Assembly: GCF_000814325.1 (NCBI RefSeq)
Contig: NZ_JPHF01000002.1
Coordinates: 707,930 to 771,929 of the forward strand
Origin: Flavihumibacter sp. ZG627
GTDB lineage: Bacteria > Bacteroidota > Bacteroidia > Chitinophagales > Chitinophagaceae
Length of the DNA stretch: 64,000 nucleotides
Direction of reading: 5' to 3'
A program made the translations under genes and the position numbers. This document shows positions 18,412-28,324 of this stretch, in pieces; position 1 is the first letter of the stretch; each line of letters begins with the position of its first letter. Under the pieces are notes generated by a model. The model saw nothing but the letters and a program-made list of their open reading frames with translations, ran no database searches and had not been told where the DNA came from.

Positions 18412-20676
18412 ATGACCCGGACATTTTTCTGCCGTTACCTTATCATTTCCATGCTGCTCCTTTCAGCAATGATTGCAGGAGCACAGCAGTTGCCCCGGCC
18501 TAAAATTGGCCTGGCGCTCAGTGGCGGTGGCGCCAAGGGCCTCGCCCATATCGGTGTTCTCAAAGCAATTGATTCTGCGGGATTGAATATTGATTATGTT
18601 AGCGGCACTTCCATGGGTGCCATCATAGGCAGCTTGTATGCAATCGGTTATGATGCAGATACGATCCTCACTATTGCGCGCAGCATAAACTGGAACAGGC
18701 TTCTGAGCAACCGCTCTTCTCTTAATGCCTTTATTATGGAGGAGAAAAATGAATACGGCAGGTATGCCGTTGAATTGCCTATGCAGGATGGGAAATTCAG
18801 GCTTCCCTCCGGCGTACTCGAATCAGAAGAGCTGTGGTTGAAATTCAATGAACTCTATTATCCAGCTTATGGGATCCGTAATTTCGATGGACTTCCCCGT
18901 CCCTTTAAATGCATAGCTACCGACCTGGCCACTGGGGAAGTCATTGTATTAGACAAAGGTGATCTCATAAGTGCAGTGCGGGCAAGTATGGCCATCCCTT
19001 CCGTATTTACAGCAGTGGTAATAGATAATAAAAAGCTGGTGGATGGCGGATTGGTTCGCAATTTCCCTGTTAGTGATGTGAGGAAAATGGGAGCTGATAT
19101 AGTAGTTGGAAGCGATGTGAGCAGTGAGCTGCTATCTGCCGATAAGCTCACCTCCCCGCTACAAATACTTACACAGATCGCCTTTTTTAAGGAGGCCACT
19201 TCCAGCAAACAGGAAATAGCTTTATGTGATTATTTTATTGACCATCCCATTGAAAAATATTCAAGCGGAAGCTTCGGAAGCAGTGATTCACTGATTGCCA
19301 TCGGACTTGAAACAGGGCTCGCATATTATCCAATCTTTAAAAAACTGGCCGATTCGCTGAATGCAATATATGGTATACCTGAAAAGATCGTGTATCCAAG
19401 CGTGCCTGAAAAAATTCGCATACGCCAGATAGTAAGCGATAGTTTAAAATATATCAGTATGCCTTTCCTCAGGAGGATGTTGGGACTCAAAGAGGGCCAG
19501 GAATATACCGTTAAAGAATTAGAGGCGTCAATCCGTCAGGCATTCGGAACCCGCTATTTCAACAAACTCTATTATCAGCTTGAACCGGTTAGTGAGGGTG
19601 TGGCTGATATACGTCTTATTGCTGAAGAAAATGTTCCAATTACTGCAAAACTTGCGGTCAATTATAGTTCTCTCACAAATATCATGCTCATCGCCAATAT
19701 TACGGTGCGCGATTTCATCGGTAAACAAAGCAGAAGCATGCTTGCAGCTGGTATTTCGGAAAATCCACGATTGAGACTGGAACATACACAGATCTGGGGA
19801 AGCAAAAAATTGCCCCTCGCCTGGATCAGTGAATATTACCTTGAGCGGCAGGAAGTAACTCAATTTGAAGACTATAAAGCCCTCGGTGTTTACCGTCTCT
19901 TCAGCCAATATCTCGATACAAGATTGCAGGTAGCATACAAAAGAAGGCAATTGTATGGAGCAGGTATTCATCTCGAAAAAGTATCGGTGAAACCACAAAC
20001 ACAGTCCCGCATTTCAATTGATGGACGTAATACTTACCTGCAAGCCTATCTGCGATATGAATACAATTCGCATGACCGGCTGTTCCTTCCAAGGCGCGGT
20101 ACTTATTTCCTCTTCGAACCAAGCTTTATTTTTTCGCAGAAGTTGAATGTCTCCTATAACTCATCGGGAGACCCAATTGAGAATCCGGACTCCCTTGGAA
20201 TTGGTTACGATCCTTTTTTACGGGCGAAAATGCAGGTGCAGAAAGTATTGCCGGTTGGTTCAAAAAATTTCATTACGCTGCAAACTGAGGCCGCTGCCAA
20301 TTTCAATACAAATCAGTTCGTATTCCATGATTTTATAGTGGGGGGAATGCAGCCTATGATGCGAAACCAGGTTACCATGGCAGGTATCCAGGATGCCTCC
20401 CTTTTTGTGAACAGTCTTATAAAGGGATCCATCAACTGGCGTTACCAGTTCAGTGGCAGCGTGTATACCGCATGCAGCTATAGCCTTATGTATCATTCTT
20501 TCCTGAAAGACCAGCTTGCTCCTGTAGAAGGAAAGCTATTGAGCGGGTATGCATTAACGCTGGGTTTCGACTCCCCCATAGGCCCACTTGAATTCAGTTT
20601 CATTTACAGCGACCAGAGCCGCCGACTGAAAAACTATGTGAATATGGGGTTCCGTTTTTCCAGGGGAATGTTTTAA
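18412..20676 (+). CDS. patatin-like phospholipase with C-terminal outer-membrane barrel
   Basis: This 754-residue protein has a signal peptide (ends IAGAQQ). The patatin domain (about 30-320) has the oxyanion motif GGGAKG, nucleophile GTSMG and catalytic Asp in DGGLVRNFP. A POTRA-like segment follows (about 340-420), then a BamA/Omp85-type 16-strand barrel ending in a terminal Phe. This is the arrangement of type Vd autotransporter-like patatins (PlpD-like), which place a lipase at the cell surface or in the periplasm. The ATG at 18412 is chosen because it starts the signal peptide; an upstream in-frame TTG would overlap the ABC-F gene. It is likely cotranscribed with that gene. Its stop overlaps the convergent hutG stop by 4 bp. 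Confidence 0.9.
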   Translation: MTRTFFCRYLIISMLLLSAMIAGAQQLPRPKIGLALSGGGAKGLAHIGVLKAIDSAGLNIDYVSGTSMGAIIGSLYAIGYDADTILTIARSINWNRLLSNRSSLNAFIMEEKNEYGRYAVELPMQDGKFRLPSGVLESEELWLKFNELYYPAYGIRNFDGLPRPFKCIATDLATGEVIVLDKGDLISAVRASMAIPSVFTAVVIDNKKLVDGGLVRNFPVSDVRKMGADIVVGSDVSSELLSADKLTSPLQILTQIAFFKEATSSKQEIALCDYFIDHPIEKYSSGSFGSSDSLIAIGLETGLAYYPIFKKLADSLNAIYGIPEKIVYPSVPEKIRIRQIVSDSLKYISMPFLRRMLGLKEGQEYTVKELEASIRQAFGTRYFNKLYYQLEPVSEGVADIRLIAEENVPITAKLAVNYSSLTNIMLIANITVRDFIGKQSRSMLAAGISENPRLRLEHTQIWGSKKLPLAWISEYYLERQEVTQFEDYKALGVYRLFSQYLDTRLQVAYKRRQLYGAGIHLEKVSVKPQTQSRISIDGRNTYLQAYLRYEYNSHDRLFLPRRGTYFLFEPSFIFSQKLNVSYNSSGDPIENPDSLGIGYDPFLRAKMQVQKVLPVGSKNFITLQTEAAANFNTNQFVFHDFIVGGMQPMMRNQVTMAGIQDASLFVNSLIKGSINWRYQFSGSVYTACSYSLMYHSFLKDQLAPVEGKLLSGYALTLGFDSPIGPLEFSFIYSDQSRRLKNYVNMGFRFSRGMF

Positions 20677-21731
20677 GAGGATGAATCGGGCCTCGACTTA
20701 ATAAAATCACTTACAAGATAACTGATAAGCTTACCCGTAGTTTCACTCTTACGGCCATCACTCAATTGTGAGGCACCTTCGCAAATATGCAGGTAAGCTG
20801 CTTTGGTATCGGTTGCAGCAAAACTGATATACTGCCTTGCATGAAGTGGTGTTAATCCGGAGGGCGTTGTGGCAGAACTCAGACTCTCTTCTATTGCATC
20901 AAGATCAAGTTCAATGCCGCAATAAGAATCTTCCGTAAATCCTGTTGCATGAGCAACTGCCTGGATAAAATTCCTTTTATCAAAAAGAAAGATATCCTCA
21001 TAAGTGATCATGTCAAGGAATGGATTATTCACAAAATCGAGCCATACATTCTGCTGGATATAATTTTCATGCACACCCACCACACAGTATTTCTGCAGGT
21101 AGCCGTCCTCCTCAGCATAACGGAAACCGTTACCGGAATGCCGCCCTTCTGAGGGACGGAAATCTGTATGGGCATCGAGGTTGATTGCATTTATTTGTGC
21201 CAGAGGAATAAGCCCCAGTTTGAATAATCCCTTTGCAGCCCCTTTGATGAGCGGATAGGCATTATTATGTCCGCCGCCAATCGCAATGGGTATCATACCA
21301 GCTGCGGTGATCGTTTTGGTAAGATTTTCAACTTCCTCATCAATCTGCACTACGGCATGGCGATAAGCTTCGATCTTTTCTTCTTCACTGTGGGCATGAT
21401 TTTCAATCACAAACTGCAGGTCGCCGAAATCAAAATGACCGAGTAAAAGGACCTCTTCTCCCGTAAAGAAATCATTGCTCTGGCTATTAAGAAATGCAGA
21501 CAGAAAAGGCAGCCAGGCAGAGTCGGCCCCACCCTTTCCGTAATTGGCTTTCACACCAATATCTTCGGGTATGCCAAACAACACGTAGGTAGCAGGAGAA
21601 TCCCTGAGTTTTTCTTCAAGCTGGTCATGACCATTAAGAACCTGCACCCGCTCACCCAATTTGGTTTCATACCGGCGGATACGTGTCAGGTAGAGTGTGT
21701 CCTGCTTGGAATAGAACTTAAAATGTTGCAT
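20673..21731 (-). CDS. hutG: formimidoylglutamase (ureohydrolase family)
   Basis: This 352-residue protein of the arginase/agmatinase fold hydrolyses N-formimino-glutamate to glutamate and formamide, the last step of histidine degradation. Metal-binding motifs are visible: GGGHNNAYPLI, LDAHTDFR, and IELDLDAIE near residue 265. It is the last gene of the hut operon, 63-72 bp after hutI. The start at 21731 (MQHFKFYSKQD) fits the family; an ATG three codons upstream is possible. The agmatinase alternative is disfavoured by the hut context. The stop overlaps the convergent patatin gene by 4 bp, with no terminator between. Confidence 0.9.
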   Translation of the reverse strand: MQHFKFYSKQDTLYLTRIRRYETKLGERVQVLNGHDQLEEKLRDSPATYVLFGIPEDIGVKANYGKGGADSAWLPFLSAFLNSQSNDFFTGEEVLLLGHFDFGDLQFVIENHAHSEEEKIEAYRHAVVQIDEEVENLTKTITAAGMIPIAIGGGHNNAYPLIKGAAKGLFKLGLIPLAQINAINLDAHTDFRPSEGRHSGNGFRYAEEDGYLQKYCVVGVHENYIQQNVWLDFVNNPFLDMITYEDIFLFDKRNFIQAVAHATGFTEDSYCGIELDLDAIEESLSSATTPSGLTPLHARQYISFAATDTKAAYLHICEGASQLSDGRKSETTGKLISYLVSDFIKSRPDSSS

Positions 21732-21803
21732 AGCAATCAATATTTAAAATAGATCAGAACAATATAAAGAAAAAGCTGCGGACCAAAAAAGAGGATTCGC
21801 CAT

Positions 21804-23057
21804 TCAAGAATGTAATCCATTCCCTCTCAGCCATACCCGATCAATTAATTGCTCCCCGAATGAATAAGGAAGATAGTGGAGTGAAGGCATTTCTTTTGTG
21901 AGGAGAAGGTTGGCCAGTTTACCAATGGTGATGCTTCCGGTTTCTGTACCAATGCCCATCGCAAAGGCACCGTTAATGGTGGCAGCGTTTATGACTTCTT
22001 CGGGTAGCATGCGCAGTTGGATACAACTCATTGCCACTACGAGTTGCATATTATAGGAAGGGGAAGAACCGGGGTTGAAATCAGAAGCTATTGCAATGGC
22101 TGCACCGGCATTGATAAGTTGCCTTGCGGGCTGGTAAGGCATCCGCAGAAAAAATGCCGCTGTGGGTAACAGTGTGCCAATGGTTGTTGAAGCGGCCAAT
22201 GTTTCAATAGCAACAGCATCCATCGACTCCAGATGATCAACAGATACGGCTTCCAGTGCAACCCCGGCCTGCACCCCGCCCGATATATGCAATTGGTTCG
22301 CATGTATCTTTGGCAGTAATCCATATTGTTTACCTGCCTCGCAGATGCGAATGGTTTCTTCCGGCGAAAAAAATCCCTGCTCACAAAAAACATCAATATA
22401 GTCGGCCAGTTTTTCTTCAGCGATCTTAGGCAGCATCACTTCTACCACCTGCCTGATATATCCTTCACGATCATCTTTAAAATCAGACGGAATGGCATGG
22501 GCGCCTAAAAAAGTTGCTTTTATTGAAACGGGCGAGGATTGTTTAAGGCGCTTAATAACACGAAGCATCTTTAACTCTCCCTCTACCGTTAATCCATAGC
22601 CGCTCTTGATTTCCATTGCACCGGTTCCAAGCAGGGAGGCCTTCTTTAATCGCACGGCAGCGAGCTGGTACAAGCTGTCTTCATCCATTTCATTCAATTT
22701 AGTGGCAGAAGCAAGTATACCTCCGCCCCTGGCAGCAATTTCCGCGTACCCAAGTCCATTGATCTTATCGATGAATTCATTTTCCCTGCTTTCGGCAAAT
22801 ACCAGATGTGTATGGCTATCGCACCAGGCGGGCAACAAATACCTGCCTGAGCAATCTATTATCTCCTCTGCCTCGGGAGGCATTTTTTGTCCATTCCCGA
22901 AATCAGATTCCTTTCCATACGCTGCGATAGTATCATCTTCCACTAACAGCCATGCCTGGTTGATAACAGTAAGTGAGGCAAGCTCCTGCCCTCTAAGAAC
23001 AGCACTGTCTTCCCGAACCCCCACAAGCCCTTTAATATTTCTGAATAGGATGGTCAT
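21804..23057 (-). CDS. hutI: imidazolonepropionase
   Basis: This 417-residue amidohydrolase-superfamily enzyme opens the ring of 4-imidazolone-5-propionate to give N-formimino-L-glutamate, the third step of histidine breakdown. The metal-binding DSHTHLVFAESRENEF (about 74-90) is diagnostic of HutI. Downstream metal and substrate motifs include FLGAHAIP, KIHANQLH, SVDHLE and ASDFNPGSSP. Length is normal. The ATG lies 9 bp after the stop of the Mur-ligase-like gene, so the two are translationally close and in the same transcript. hutG follows. Confidence 0.95.
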   Translation of the reverse strand: MTILFRNIKGLVGVREDSAVLRGQELASLTVINQAWLLVEDDTIAAYGKESDFGNGQKMPPEAEEIIDCSGRYLLPAWCDSHTHLVFAESRENEFIDKINGLGYAEIAARGGGILASATKLNEMDEDSLYQLAAVRLKKASLLGTGAMEIKSGYGLTVEGELKMLRVIKRLKQSSPVSIKATFLGAHAIPSDFKDDREGYIRQVVEVMLPKIAEEKLADYIDVFCEQGFFSPEETIRICEAGKQYGLLPKIHANQLHISGGVQAGVALEAVSVDHLESMDAVAIETLAASTTIGTLLPTAAFFLRMPYQPARQLINAGAAIAIASDFNPGSSPSYNMQLVVAMSCIQLRMLPEEVINAATINGAFAMGIGTETGSITIGKLANLLLTKEMPSLHYLPYSFGEQLIDRVWLRGNGLHS

Positions 23058-23066
23058 TGATCAATT

Positions 23067-24443
23067 TTATAATTTTTCCCAAACCTCATTGGCAAAAGAT
23101 TCGAGGCCCGGGTCACGTGCTCCCATTAATAATAATACAGTATTGTCAGTAAGATGTGGCCTTATTGCTTCCAGAAGATCCTTGCGGTCTTCAACAAACC
23201 ATGCCTGCCCACCAAGCATCCTGATTCCTTCAATTAATTCATTAGAGGAAATATCTTTAGTGGCTGTTCCGCCAGCATAGAATATCTCGCTCATCCAGAT
23301 CTCATCCTGGGGCCGCAATACCGCTGCTATCTCTTTTATGAAATCATCTTTCAGGAATCTTGTGGGTCCATAACCATGGGGCTGAAACCAGGCCACTACC
23401 TTAAAGGCAAGGGGTTGGCATGCCTGGATGCTGGCCGCGCATTTGGCTGGATTATGGGCATAATCATCGATCAGCCATACCCCGTGTTTTTGTCCCAATA
23501 CCTGGTGGCGGCGATAAATACCCTCATAACGTGAAAGGGCATCCGCAGCAACGGCCAGGTCTACCCCTACCAGGTTGGCGATAGTACTTGCCGCTACCGC
23601 ATTTTCCATATTATGCCTTCCTACCAGTTTCATTTCAAAGGGAACATGATTAAGGCTAAAGTTGATCTGCAATCCTTGCTGGTGAAAATCACGGGCCACA
23701 TAGCCTGCAAGACAATCCGCATGGTGGCAGAAATCATTGGAGAGTTCCTGCGATAACTTCGCAGCAAGCGGATGGCTTTGATTAACCACAAACCGATTGC
23801 TGTTATTCCGGAATGTGGTGAATACCTCCATCAGGGTTTCGATCTCTTTATGGTCTTTGTCAACATTCAACAGTAAACCGATCTCCGGAAAATACTGGAC
23901 AATGGATCCATCGCTTTCATCGGCTTCAATTACCAGCCAGTCGCCCTTGCCTACTTTTGCATTACCGATCTTTCCCTCCCTGATAATACTAACCAGACCG
24001 GCACCGCTGATAATGCTGGGATCCATCCCTGCAAATTCAAGGATATCAAAAAGCATGGCACTGGTGGTCGACTTCCCTGATGTTCCTCCAACAGCAATTG
24101 TTTTTTTGCTTTTAGCGATCATACTCAGCAGTTCGCTTCTCTTAATGATAGGAATATTGAGTGAGCGGGTCTTTATCACTTCGGGAACTGTCTCCTCTAC
24201 AGCAGCGGATACAATCACGAGTTGAGTGTCGGCTGTAATTCCGCTTCCATCCTGCTGGTAACAGGTTATTCCAGCTGCTTCCAGCTTATGCCTTGTATCA
24301 TTGAATACGCCCGGTTGAAAATAGCGGTCGCTTCCACTTACATCCTTTCCTATTCCCTTTAGATACTGGGCCAACGCACTCATGCCTGTTCCTGCAATGC
24401 CAGTGAAAAAGACGCGCTGAAAATCATTTACAGTGTTGATCAT
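23067..24443 (-). CDS. Mur ligase family protein (MurC/Mpl-like) within the hut operon
   Basis: This 458-residue protein has the three-domain Mur ligase plan. The N-terminal UDP-binding-like domain begins with GIAGTGMSALAQYLKG. The central ATPase has a P-loop GGTSGKSTTSAM, the EADESDGS motif and NVDKDH. The C-terminal domain carries DDYAHNPAK and LLLMGARDPG. In typical MurC/Mpl the P-loop is GTHGKTTT; here His and the first Thr are replaced by Ser (GTSGKSTT), though the Mg-binding hydroxyl is kept. The gene lies 9 bp upstream of hutI and 52 bp after hutU, on the same strand. The essential murC normally lies in the dcw cluster, so this is probably a paralogue. Options are peptidoglycan recycling (Mpl) or ligation of another acid to an amino acid. 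Family call is firm, substrate unknown. Confidence 0.85.
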   Translation of the reverse strand: MINTVNDFQRVFFTGIAGTGMSALAQYLKGIGKDVSGSDRYFQPGVFNDTRHKLEAAGITCYQQDGSGITADTQLVIVSAAVEETVPEVIKTRSLNIPIIKRSELLSMIAKSKKTIAVGGTSGKSTTSAMLFDILEFAGMDPSIISGAGLVSIIREGKIGNAKVGKGDWLVIEADESDGSIVQYFPEIGLLLNVDKDHKEIETLMEVFTTFRNNSNRFVVNQSHPLAAKLSQELSNDFCHHADCLAGYVARDFHQQGLQINFSLNHVPFEMKLVGRHNMENAVAASTIANLVGVDLAVAADALSRYEGIYRRHQVLGQKHGVWLIDDYAHNPAKCAASIQACQPLAFKVVAWFQPHGYGPTRFLKDDFIKEIAAVLRPQDEIWMSEIFYAGGTATKDISSNELIEGIRMLGGQAWFVEDRKDLLEAIRPHLTDNTVLLLMGARDPGLESFANEVWEKL

Positions 24444-24495
24444 AATTCTTGTCTTAACGCAAAAGTAATTTACGCGTATAATCTACCCAGTCTTT

Positions 24496-26169
24496 TTACC
24501 TGGTTAATCTGTCATTTAAATCCAATCCCGATTTTCTGCTCCAGTCTTTGGCTACATCATAACCTGCATCAGCATGACGGATAACACCCATGCCCGGGTC
24601 ATTGCGCAGCACCCTTGCAAGCCTTGCTGCGGCTGCATCAGTCCCATCTGCAACAATCACCATACCGGCATGTATACTGTAACCCATTCCTACACCTCCT
24701 CCATGATGCAGGCTTACCCAGGATGCTCCTCCCGCGGTATTGACCAGCGCGTTGAGAATGGGCCAATCGGCAACAGCATCGGAGCCGTCGAGCATGGCTT
24801 CTGTTTCGCGGTTTGGACTCGCAACTGATCCTGTATCGAGGTGATCACGACCAATTACAATAGGTGCGGAAACCTTTCCGCTGCGCACCAATTCATTGAA
24901 TGCTAGTCCCGCTTTCTCCCGTTCTCCCTGTCCCAGCCAGCAAATCCTTGCCGGTAGTCCCTGGAAGGCGATCTTTTCCTTCGCGAGTTTAAGCCATCGC
25001 TGCAGGCTCTGGTTTTCAGGAAACATATTTGCGATCAATTCATCCGTCACGGCTATATCAGCCGGATCACCGCTAAGTGCAGCCCAGCGGAAGGGCCCTT
25101 TCCCCTCACAAAATAATGGCCTTATATAGGCAGGAACAAATCCCGGAAAATCAAATGCATTCTCAAGTCCCTTTTCCTTTGCCCTTGCCCTGATATTATT
25201 ACCATAGTCGAATGTGATAGCACCTCTTTCCTGTAGTGCGAGCATGCACTCCACATGCAGTTTCATGCTCTCATAACTGCGTTCTATATACGCAGCAGGA
25301 TCCTGCTCACGTAAGATGTTTGCCTCTGCCACACTCAATGTATGGGGAACATATCCAATGAGCGGGTCATGCGCCGAGGTCTGGTCAGTAAGTGTATCGG
25401 GAATCACATTTCTTTCTATCAGCCGCTCGAGCAAATGGACGGCATTACAAAGCACACCAATACTTATCACTTCCTTATTGGCTTTTGCCTCCAGGGCCCT
25501 GTCAATGGCCTTGTCTATATCAGTTAGTTTAAGGTCAAGGTAACGCGTTTCGAGGCGCTTATCAATCCGCCATTCCTCCACTTCTGCTATCAGGGCAACG
25601 CCTTCGTTCATGGTTATGGCAAGCGGCTGTGCGCCACCCATCCCTCCAAGTCCGGCGGTTATATGCAGCGTCCCTTTCAGGCTTCCATTAAAATGTTTGT
25701 TGGCGGCTGCAGCATATGTTTCATAAGTTCCCTGAACAATCCCCTGCGATCCGATATAGATCCATGAACCTGCTGTCATCTGGCCATACATCATCAGGCC
25801 CTTTTTTTCGAGCTCGTCAAAATGTTTCCAGTTTGCCCAATTTGGTACCAGTTGCGAATTCGAAATAAGCACTCTTGGTGCATCTTCATGTGTTTGCAGG
25901 ATGCCTACCGGTTTACCACTCTGGATCAGCAGGCTCTCATTATTATTCAGATCGCGCAGCGCTTTTATTATAAGATCAAGCGATTGAAAATTTCGCGCCG
26001 CCTTTCCCCTGCCTCCGTACACGATCAGGTCATCAGGCCTTTCTGCAACTTCGGGATCGAGGTTATTGAGTAACATACGAAGAGCAGCCTCCTGGATCCA
26101 GCCCTTACAACTAATGGTGGAGCCGGTGGGAGTTGCATATTTGACGGGGTCGTAGCGTGATATAGACAT
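24496..26169 (-). CDS. hutU: urocanate hydratase
   Basis: At 557 residues this matches the usual length. It converts urocanate to imidazolonepropionate using tightly bound NAD+. Recognisable segments are the N-terminal [20 protein letters not shown], the glycine-rich NAD-binding region [12 protein letters not shown] (about 170), the Cys-containing [12 protein letters not shown] region, and the C-terminal [11 protein letters not shown] near residue 490. It lies 35 bp downstream of hutH on the same strand, completing the hutH-hutU core pair. No irregularity is seen. Confidence 0.96.
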   Translation of the reverse strand: MSISRYDPVKYATPTGSTISCKGWIQEAALRMLLNNLDPEVAERPDDLIVYGGRGKAARNFQSLDLIIKALRDLNNNESLLIQSGKPVGILQTHEDAPRVLISNSQLVPNWANWKHFDELEKKGLMMYGQMTAGSWIYIGSQGIVQGTYETYAAAANKHFNGSLKGTLHITAGLGGMGGAQPLAITMNEGVALIAEVEEWRIDKRLETRYLDLKLTDIDKAIDRALEAKANKEVISIGVLCNAVHLLERLIERNVIPDTLTDQTSAHDPLIGYVPHTLSVAEANILREQDPAAYIERSYESMKLHVECMLALQERGAITFDYGNNIRARAKEKGLENAFDFPGFVPAYIRPLFCEGKGPFRWAALSGDPADIAVTDELIANMFPENQSLQRWLKLAKEKIAFQGLPARICWLGQGEREKAGLAFNELVRSGKVSAPIVIGRDHLDTGSVASPNRETEAMLDGSDAVADWPILNALVNTAGGASWVSLHHGGGVGMGYSIHAGMVIVADGTDAAAARLARVLRNDPGMGVIRHADAGYDVAKDWSRKSGLDLNDRLTR

Positions 26170-26204
26170 TGTCTTTACATTTTTTAATTAAAGGATGGTG
26201 CAGG

Positions 26205-27767
26205 TTAGCAGATGTAACCCTGGTAATTTTCATTCAGATCAATACCAGCGTTATTCGCAAAAGTATTCACCTGGTTTACAAAAGAGAAATCACGGATGAT
26301 GGCCGTTATCTTTTCAATGTCTTTGGAGAAGATTCGGTCTTCGCTGGCAAACTCCACATACTCACGTACATGGTCATGTGCAAATTCAAGAATAGGAGAA
26401 CTCTTCAGTGGCCTGCGGAACTCAATAGCCTGGCAGGCACTCATGAGTTCAATGGCAAGGATGAACTCCAGGTTATCGAGCACACGATTTAGTTTGCGGC
26501 CGCTGATACTACCCATACTCACATGATCTTCCTGTCCCAGTGATGTTGGGATACTATCGGCGCTTGCCGGAAAGCATAGTGTTTTATTCTCTGTAACCAA
26601 CGCTGCCGTTGTATATTGCGGAATCATAAATCCGCTGTTCAGTCCAACATTATTCATCAGCAACATCGGCAATCCCCATTTCCCTTCCAACAACAAATAA
26701 CATCGGCGGTCTGAAATATTTCCTAACTCGGCTGCGGCAAAACAATTATAATCGAGTGGCAATGCCAGGGGCTGCCCATGGAAATTTCCACCACTGATGG
26801 TGTGATCGGCATCCAGTACAATCGGGTTATCGGTTACTGAATTCAATTCCGTTTCTGTCAACTGCTTCAGGTGATACCAGGCATTGCGTGAAGCACCATG
26901 AACCTGCGGCATGCACCTTAGTGAATATGGATCCTGCACCCTGCCGCAATCAACATGACTTTGCATGATGGCTGAATCACTGAGTATTTTGCGGAGCCTT
27001 TGTGCTACGAGAAGATTGCCTTCAAAGGGCCGGAGTTGGTGGAGGGCATCTTCAAAAGGAGCTTTGGTTCCGGTTAGTGCTTCCAGGCTCATTGCGCCAA
27101 TGATATCGGCTGCATCGAGACAGTTCTGGAATCGTTGTACCGCTTTAACTGCATGAGCCAGGATAAACTGTGTGCCATTGATGAGCGCCAATCCCTCCTT
27201 AGGCCCAAGTTGAACCGGCTGCATATCATAAGAAGCAAGCACTTCGGCGGCTGGTTTTCTAATCCCATTCTCATACACTTCCCCCAGCCCTATCAAAGGC
27301 AGACAAAGATGTGATAAAGGAGCAAGGTCGCCGCTGGCTCCTACACTACCCTTCTCTGGTACAATGGGAATTATATCATTATCAATATGCCAGCAGAGCC
27401 TTTCAAGGGTGGAGAGCTGTACACCGCTGAAGCCCTGTGCCAGCGCATGTACCTTGGTGATAAGCATCAGTTTGGCAATTTCGGGGGCAATCGGATCACC
27501 AACACCAACACTATGACTCTGCAATATTTTATACTGGAGTGTTTTGGTGTCTTCTTCAGAGATAGGTGTATTGGCGAGTATGCCGAAACCGGTGTTAACG
27601 CCATAAACGGTGCGTCCCTCCGCAACAATGCTGGCAACGGCAGAAGCACTCCTGGAAATTTTTTCTATCGCCTGCTCTCCAAGTATGCCTTTCACCTGGC
27701 CATTGGCAATTGCTATAGCTGTGCGGATGCTGAGTGTATCGATTCCGTATTGAAAACTATTAATCAT
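26205..27767 (-). CDS. hutH: histidine ammonia-lyase
   Basis: This 520-residue enzyme deaminates histidine to urocanate, committing it to degradation. The self-forming MIO cofactor tripeptide is A144-S145-G146 within GSVGASGDLAPLSHL. YGVNTGFG near residue 55 is the other family signature, and Gln/Tyr active-site stretches such as QDPYSLRCMPQVHG are present. It overlaps the MarR regulator gene by one base (stop/start junction at 27767), so its translation is probably coupled to the regulator. It is the first enzyme gene of the hut operon. Confidence 0.96.
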   Translation of the reverse strand: MINSFQYGIDTLSIRTAIAIANGQVKGILGEQAIEKISRSASAVASIVAEGRTVYGVNTGFGILANTPISEEDTKTLQYKILQSHSVGVGDPIAPEIAKLMLITKVHALAQGFSGVQLSTLERLCWHIDNDIIPIVPEKGSVGASGDLAPLSHLCLPLIGLGEVYENGIRKPAAEVLASYDMQPVQLGPKEGLALINGTQFILAHAVKAVQRFQNCLDAADIIGAMSLEALTGTKAPFEDALHQLRPFEGNLLVAQRLRKILSDSAIMQSHVDCGRVQDPYSLRCMPQVHGASRNAWYHLKQLTETELNSVTDNPIVLDADHTISGGNFHGQPLALPLDYNCFAAAELGNISDRRCYLLLEGKWGLPMLLMNNVGLNSGFMIPQYTTAALVTENKTLCFPASADSIPTSLGQEDHVSMGSISGRKLNRVLDNLEFILAIELMSACQAIEFRRPLKSSPILEFAHDHVREYVEFASEDRIFSKDIEKITAIIRDFSFVNQVNTFANNAGIDLNENYQGYIC

Positions 27768-28246
27768 CAGAGCTTTTTTTCTATTCTGTCAAAAAGGGGT
27801 GATTCCTGCAGTGCCTTCTCCATTTCATGGATGGCCTGCATTAATTGCCTGCTGTGTGCATTCTCCAGGAGCAGATCATTCATGGCGTGCTGCAATGCTT
27901 CCCAAACCGGCTTCACCTGCTGGAGGAGTTTCTGACCCTTTGGTGTAAAGGTCACCAGCTTCTTTCGACTGTCTTCTTTATCAGGCACTGAGCGGATCAA
28001 TCCTTTTTCCTGTAGTTTACTGATTAACTGGCTGGCGGCGGAATGGGATGTTTCGAGCTCAAGACTGATATCTCGGATAGAAACAGATTCTTTATTGGAA
28101 AGCATATAAAAAACCGGAAACCATGCTGCATCGAAACGTATTCCCTTATGCCGGTATATCCGGTTGATATCAGCGAGGAATGTCTCACTAAGGCGACGAA
28201 GGCGGCTGCCGAAAACCAGCACACCGGTTTGTTGGTAGAATGACAA
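27767..28246 (-). CDS. MarR family transcriptional regulator heading the hut operon
   Basis: This 159-residue protein has a winged helix-turn-helix (about 50-110). The recognition region is SIRDISLELETSHSAASQLISKL and the wing contains PDKEDSRKKLVTFT, the DxR motif of MarR proteins. It is the first gene of the operon and overlaps hutH by one base. It is therefore likely to control the operon and itself, sensing histidine or urocanate or a related ligand. That is unusual, since hut operons are classically regulated by HutC (GntR family), HutP or LysR-type proteins. A short perfect palindrome 18 bp before its ATG is a candidate operator. Confidence 0.88.
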   Translation of the reverse strand: MSFYQQTGVLVFGSRLRRLSETFLADINRIYRHKGIRFDAAWFPVFYMLSNKESVSIRDISLELETSHSAASQLISKLQEKGLIRSVPDKEDSRKKLVTFTPKGQKLLQQVKPVWEALQHAMNDLLLENAHSRQLMQAIHEMEKALQESPLFDRIEKKL

Positions 28247-28263
28247 GCGAAGGTTTTAAATTA

Positions 28264-28277
28264 TATAAGTGCTTATA
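28264..28277. promoter_or_regulatory. palindrome, candidate operator of the hut MarR regulator
   Basis: TATAAG-TG-CTTATA is a perfect 6-2-6 palindrome, 18 bp upstream of the regulator start codon on the A/T-rich side of the intergenic region. MarR dimers bind short palindromes overlapping their own promoters, so autorepression is a reasonable inference. No direct evidence of binding is visible. Confidence 0.4.
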
Positions 28278-28324
28278 CGAATGTAGGGGGAAAGATAATA
28301 TCCGCCGCAAAACTTTTCCATTTT

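Noticed and set aside
22606..23280. 224-codon plus-strand open frame across hutI and the Mur-ligase-like gene
   Set aside because: It spans a junction of two well-supported opposite-strand genes and has no recognisable domain.
23067..24443. Assigning the gene as the essential murC
   Set aside because: The hut context, altered P-loop and absence of other cell-wall synthesis genes nearby make this unsafe; only the family is claimed.
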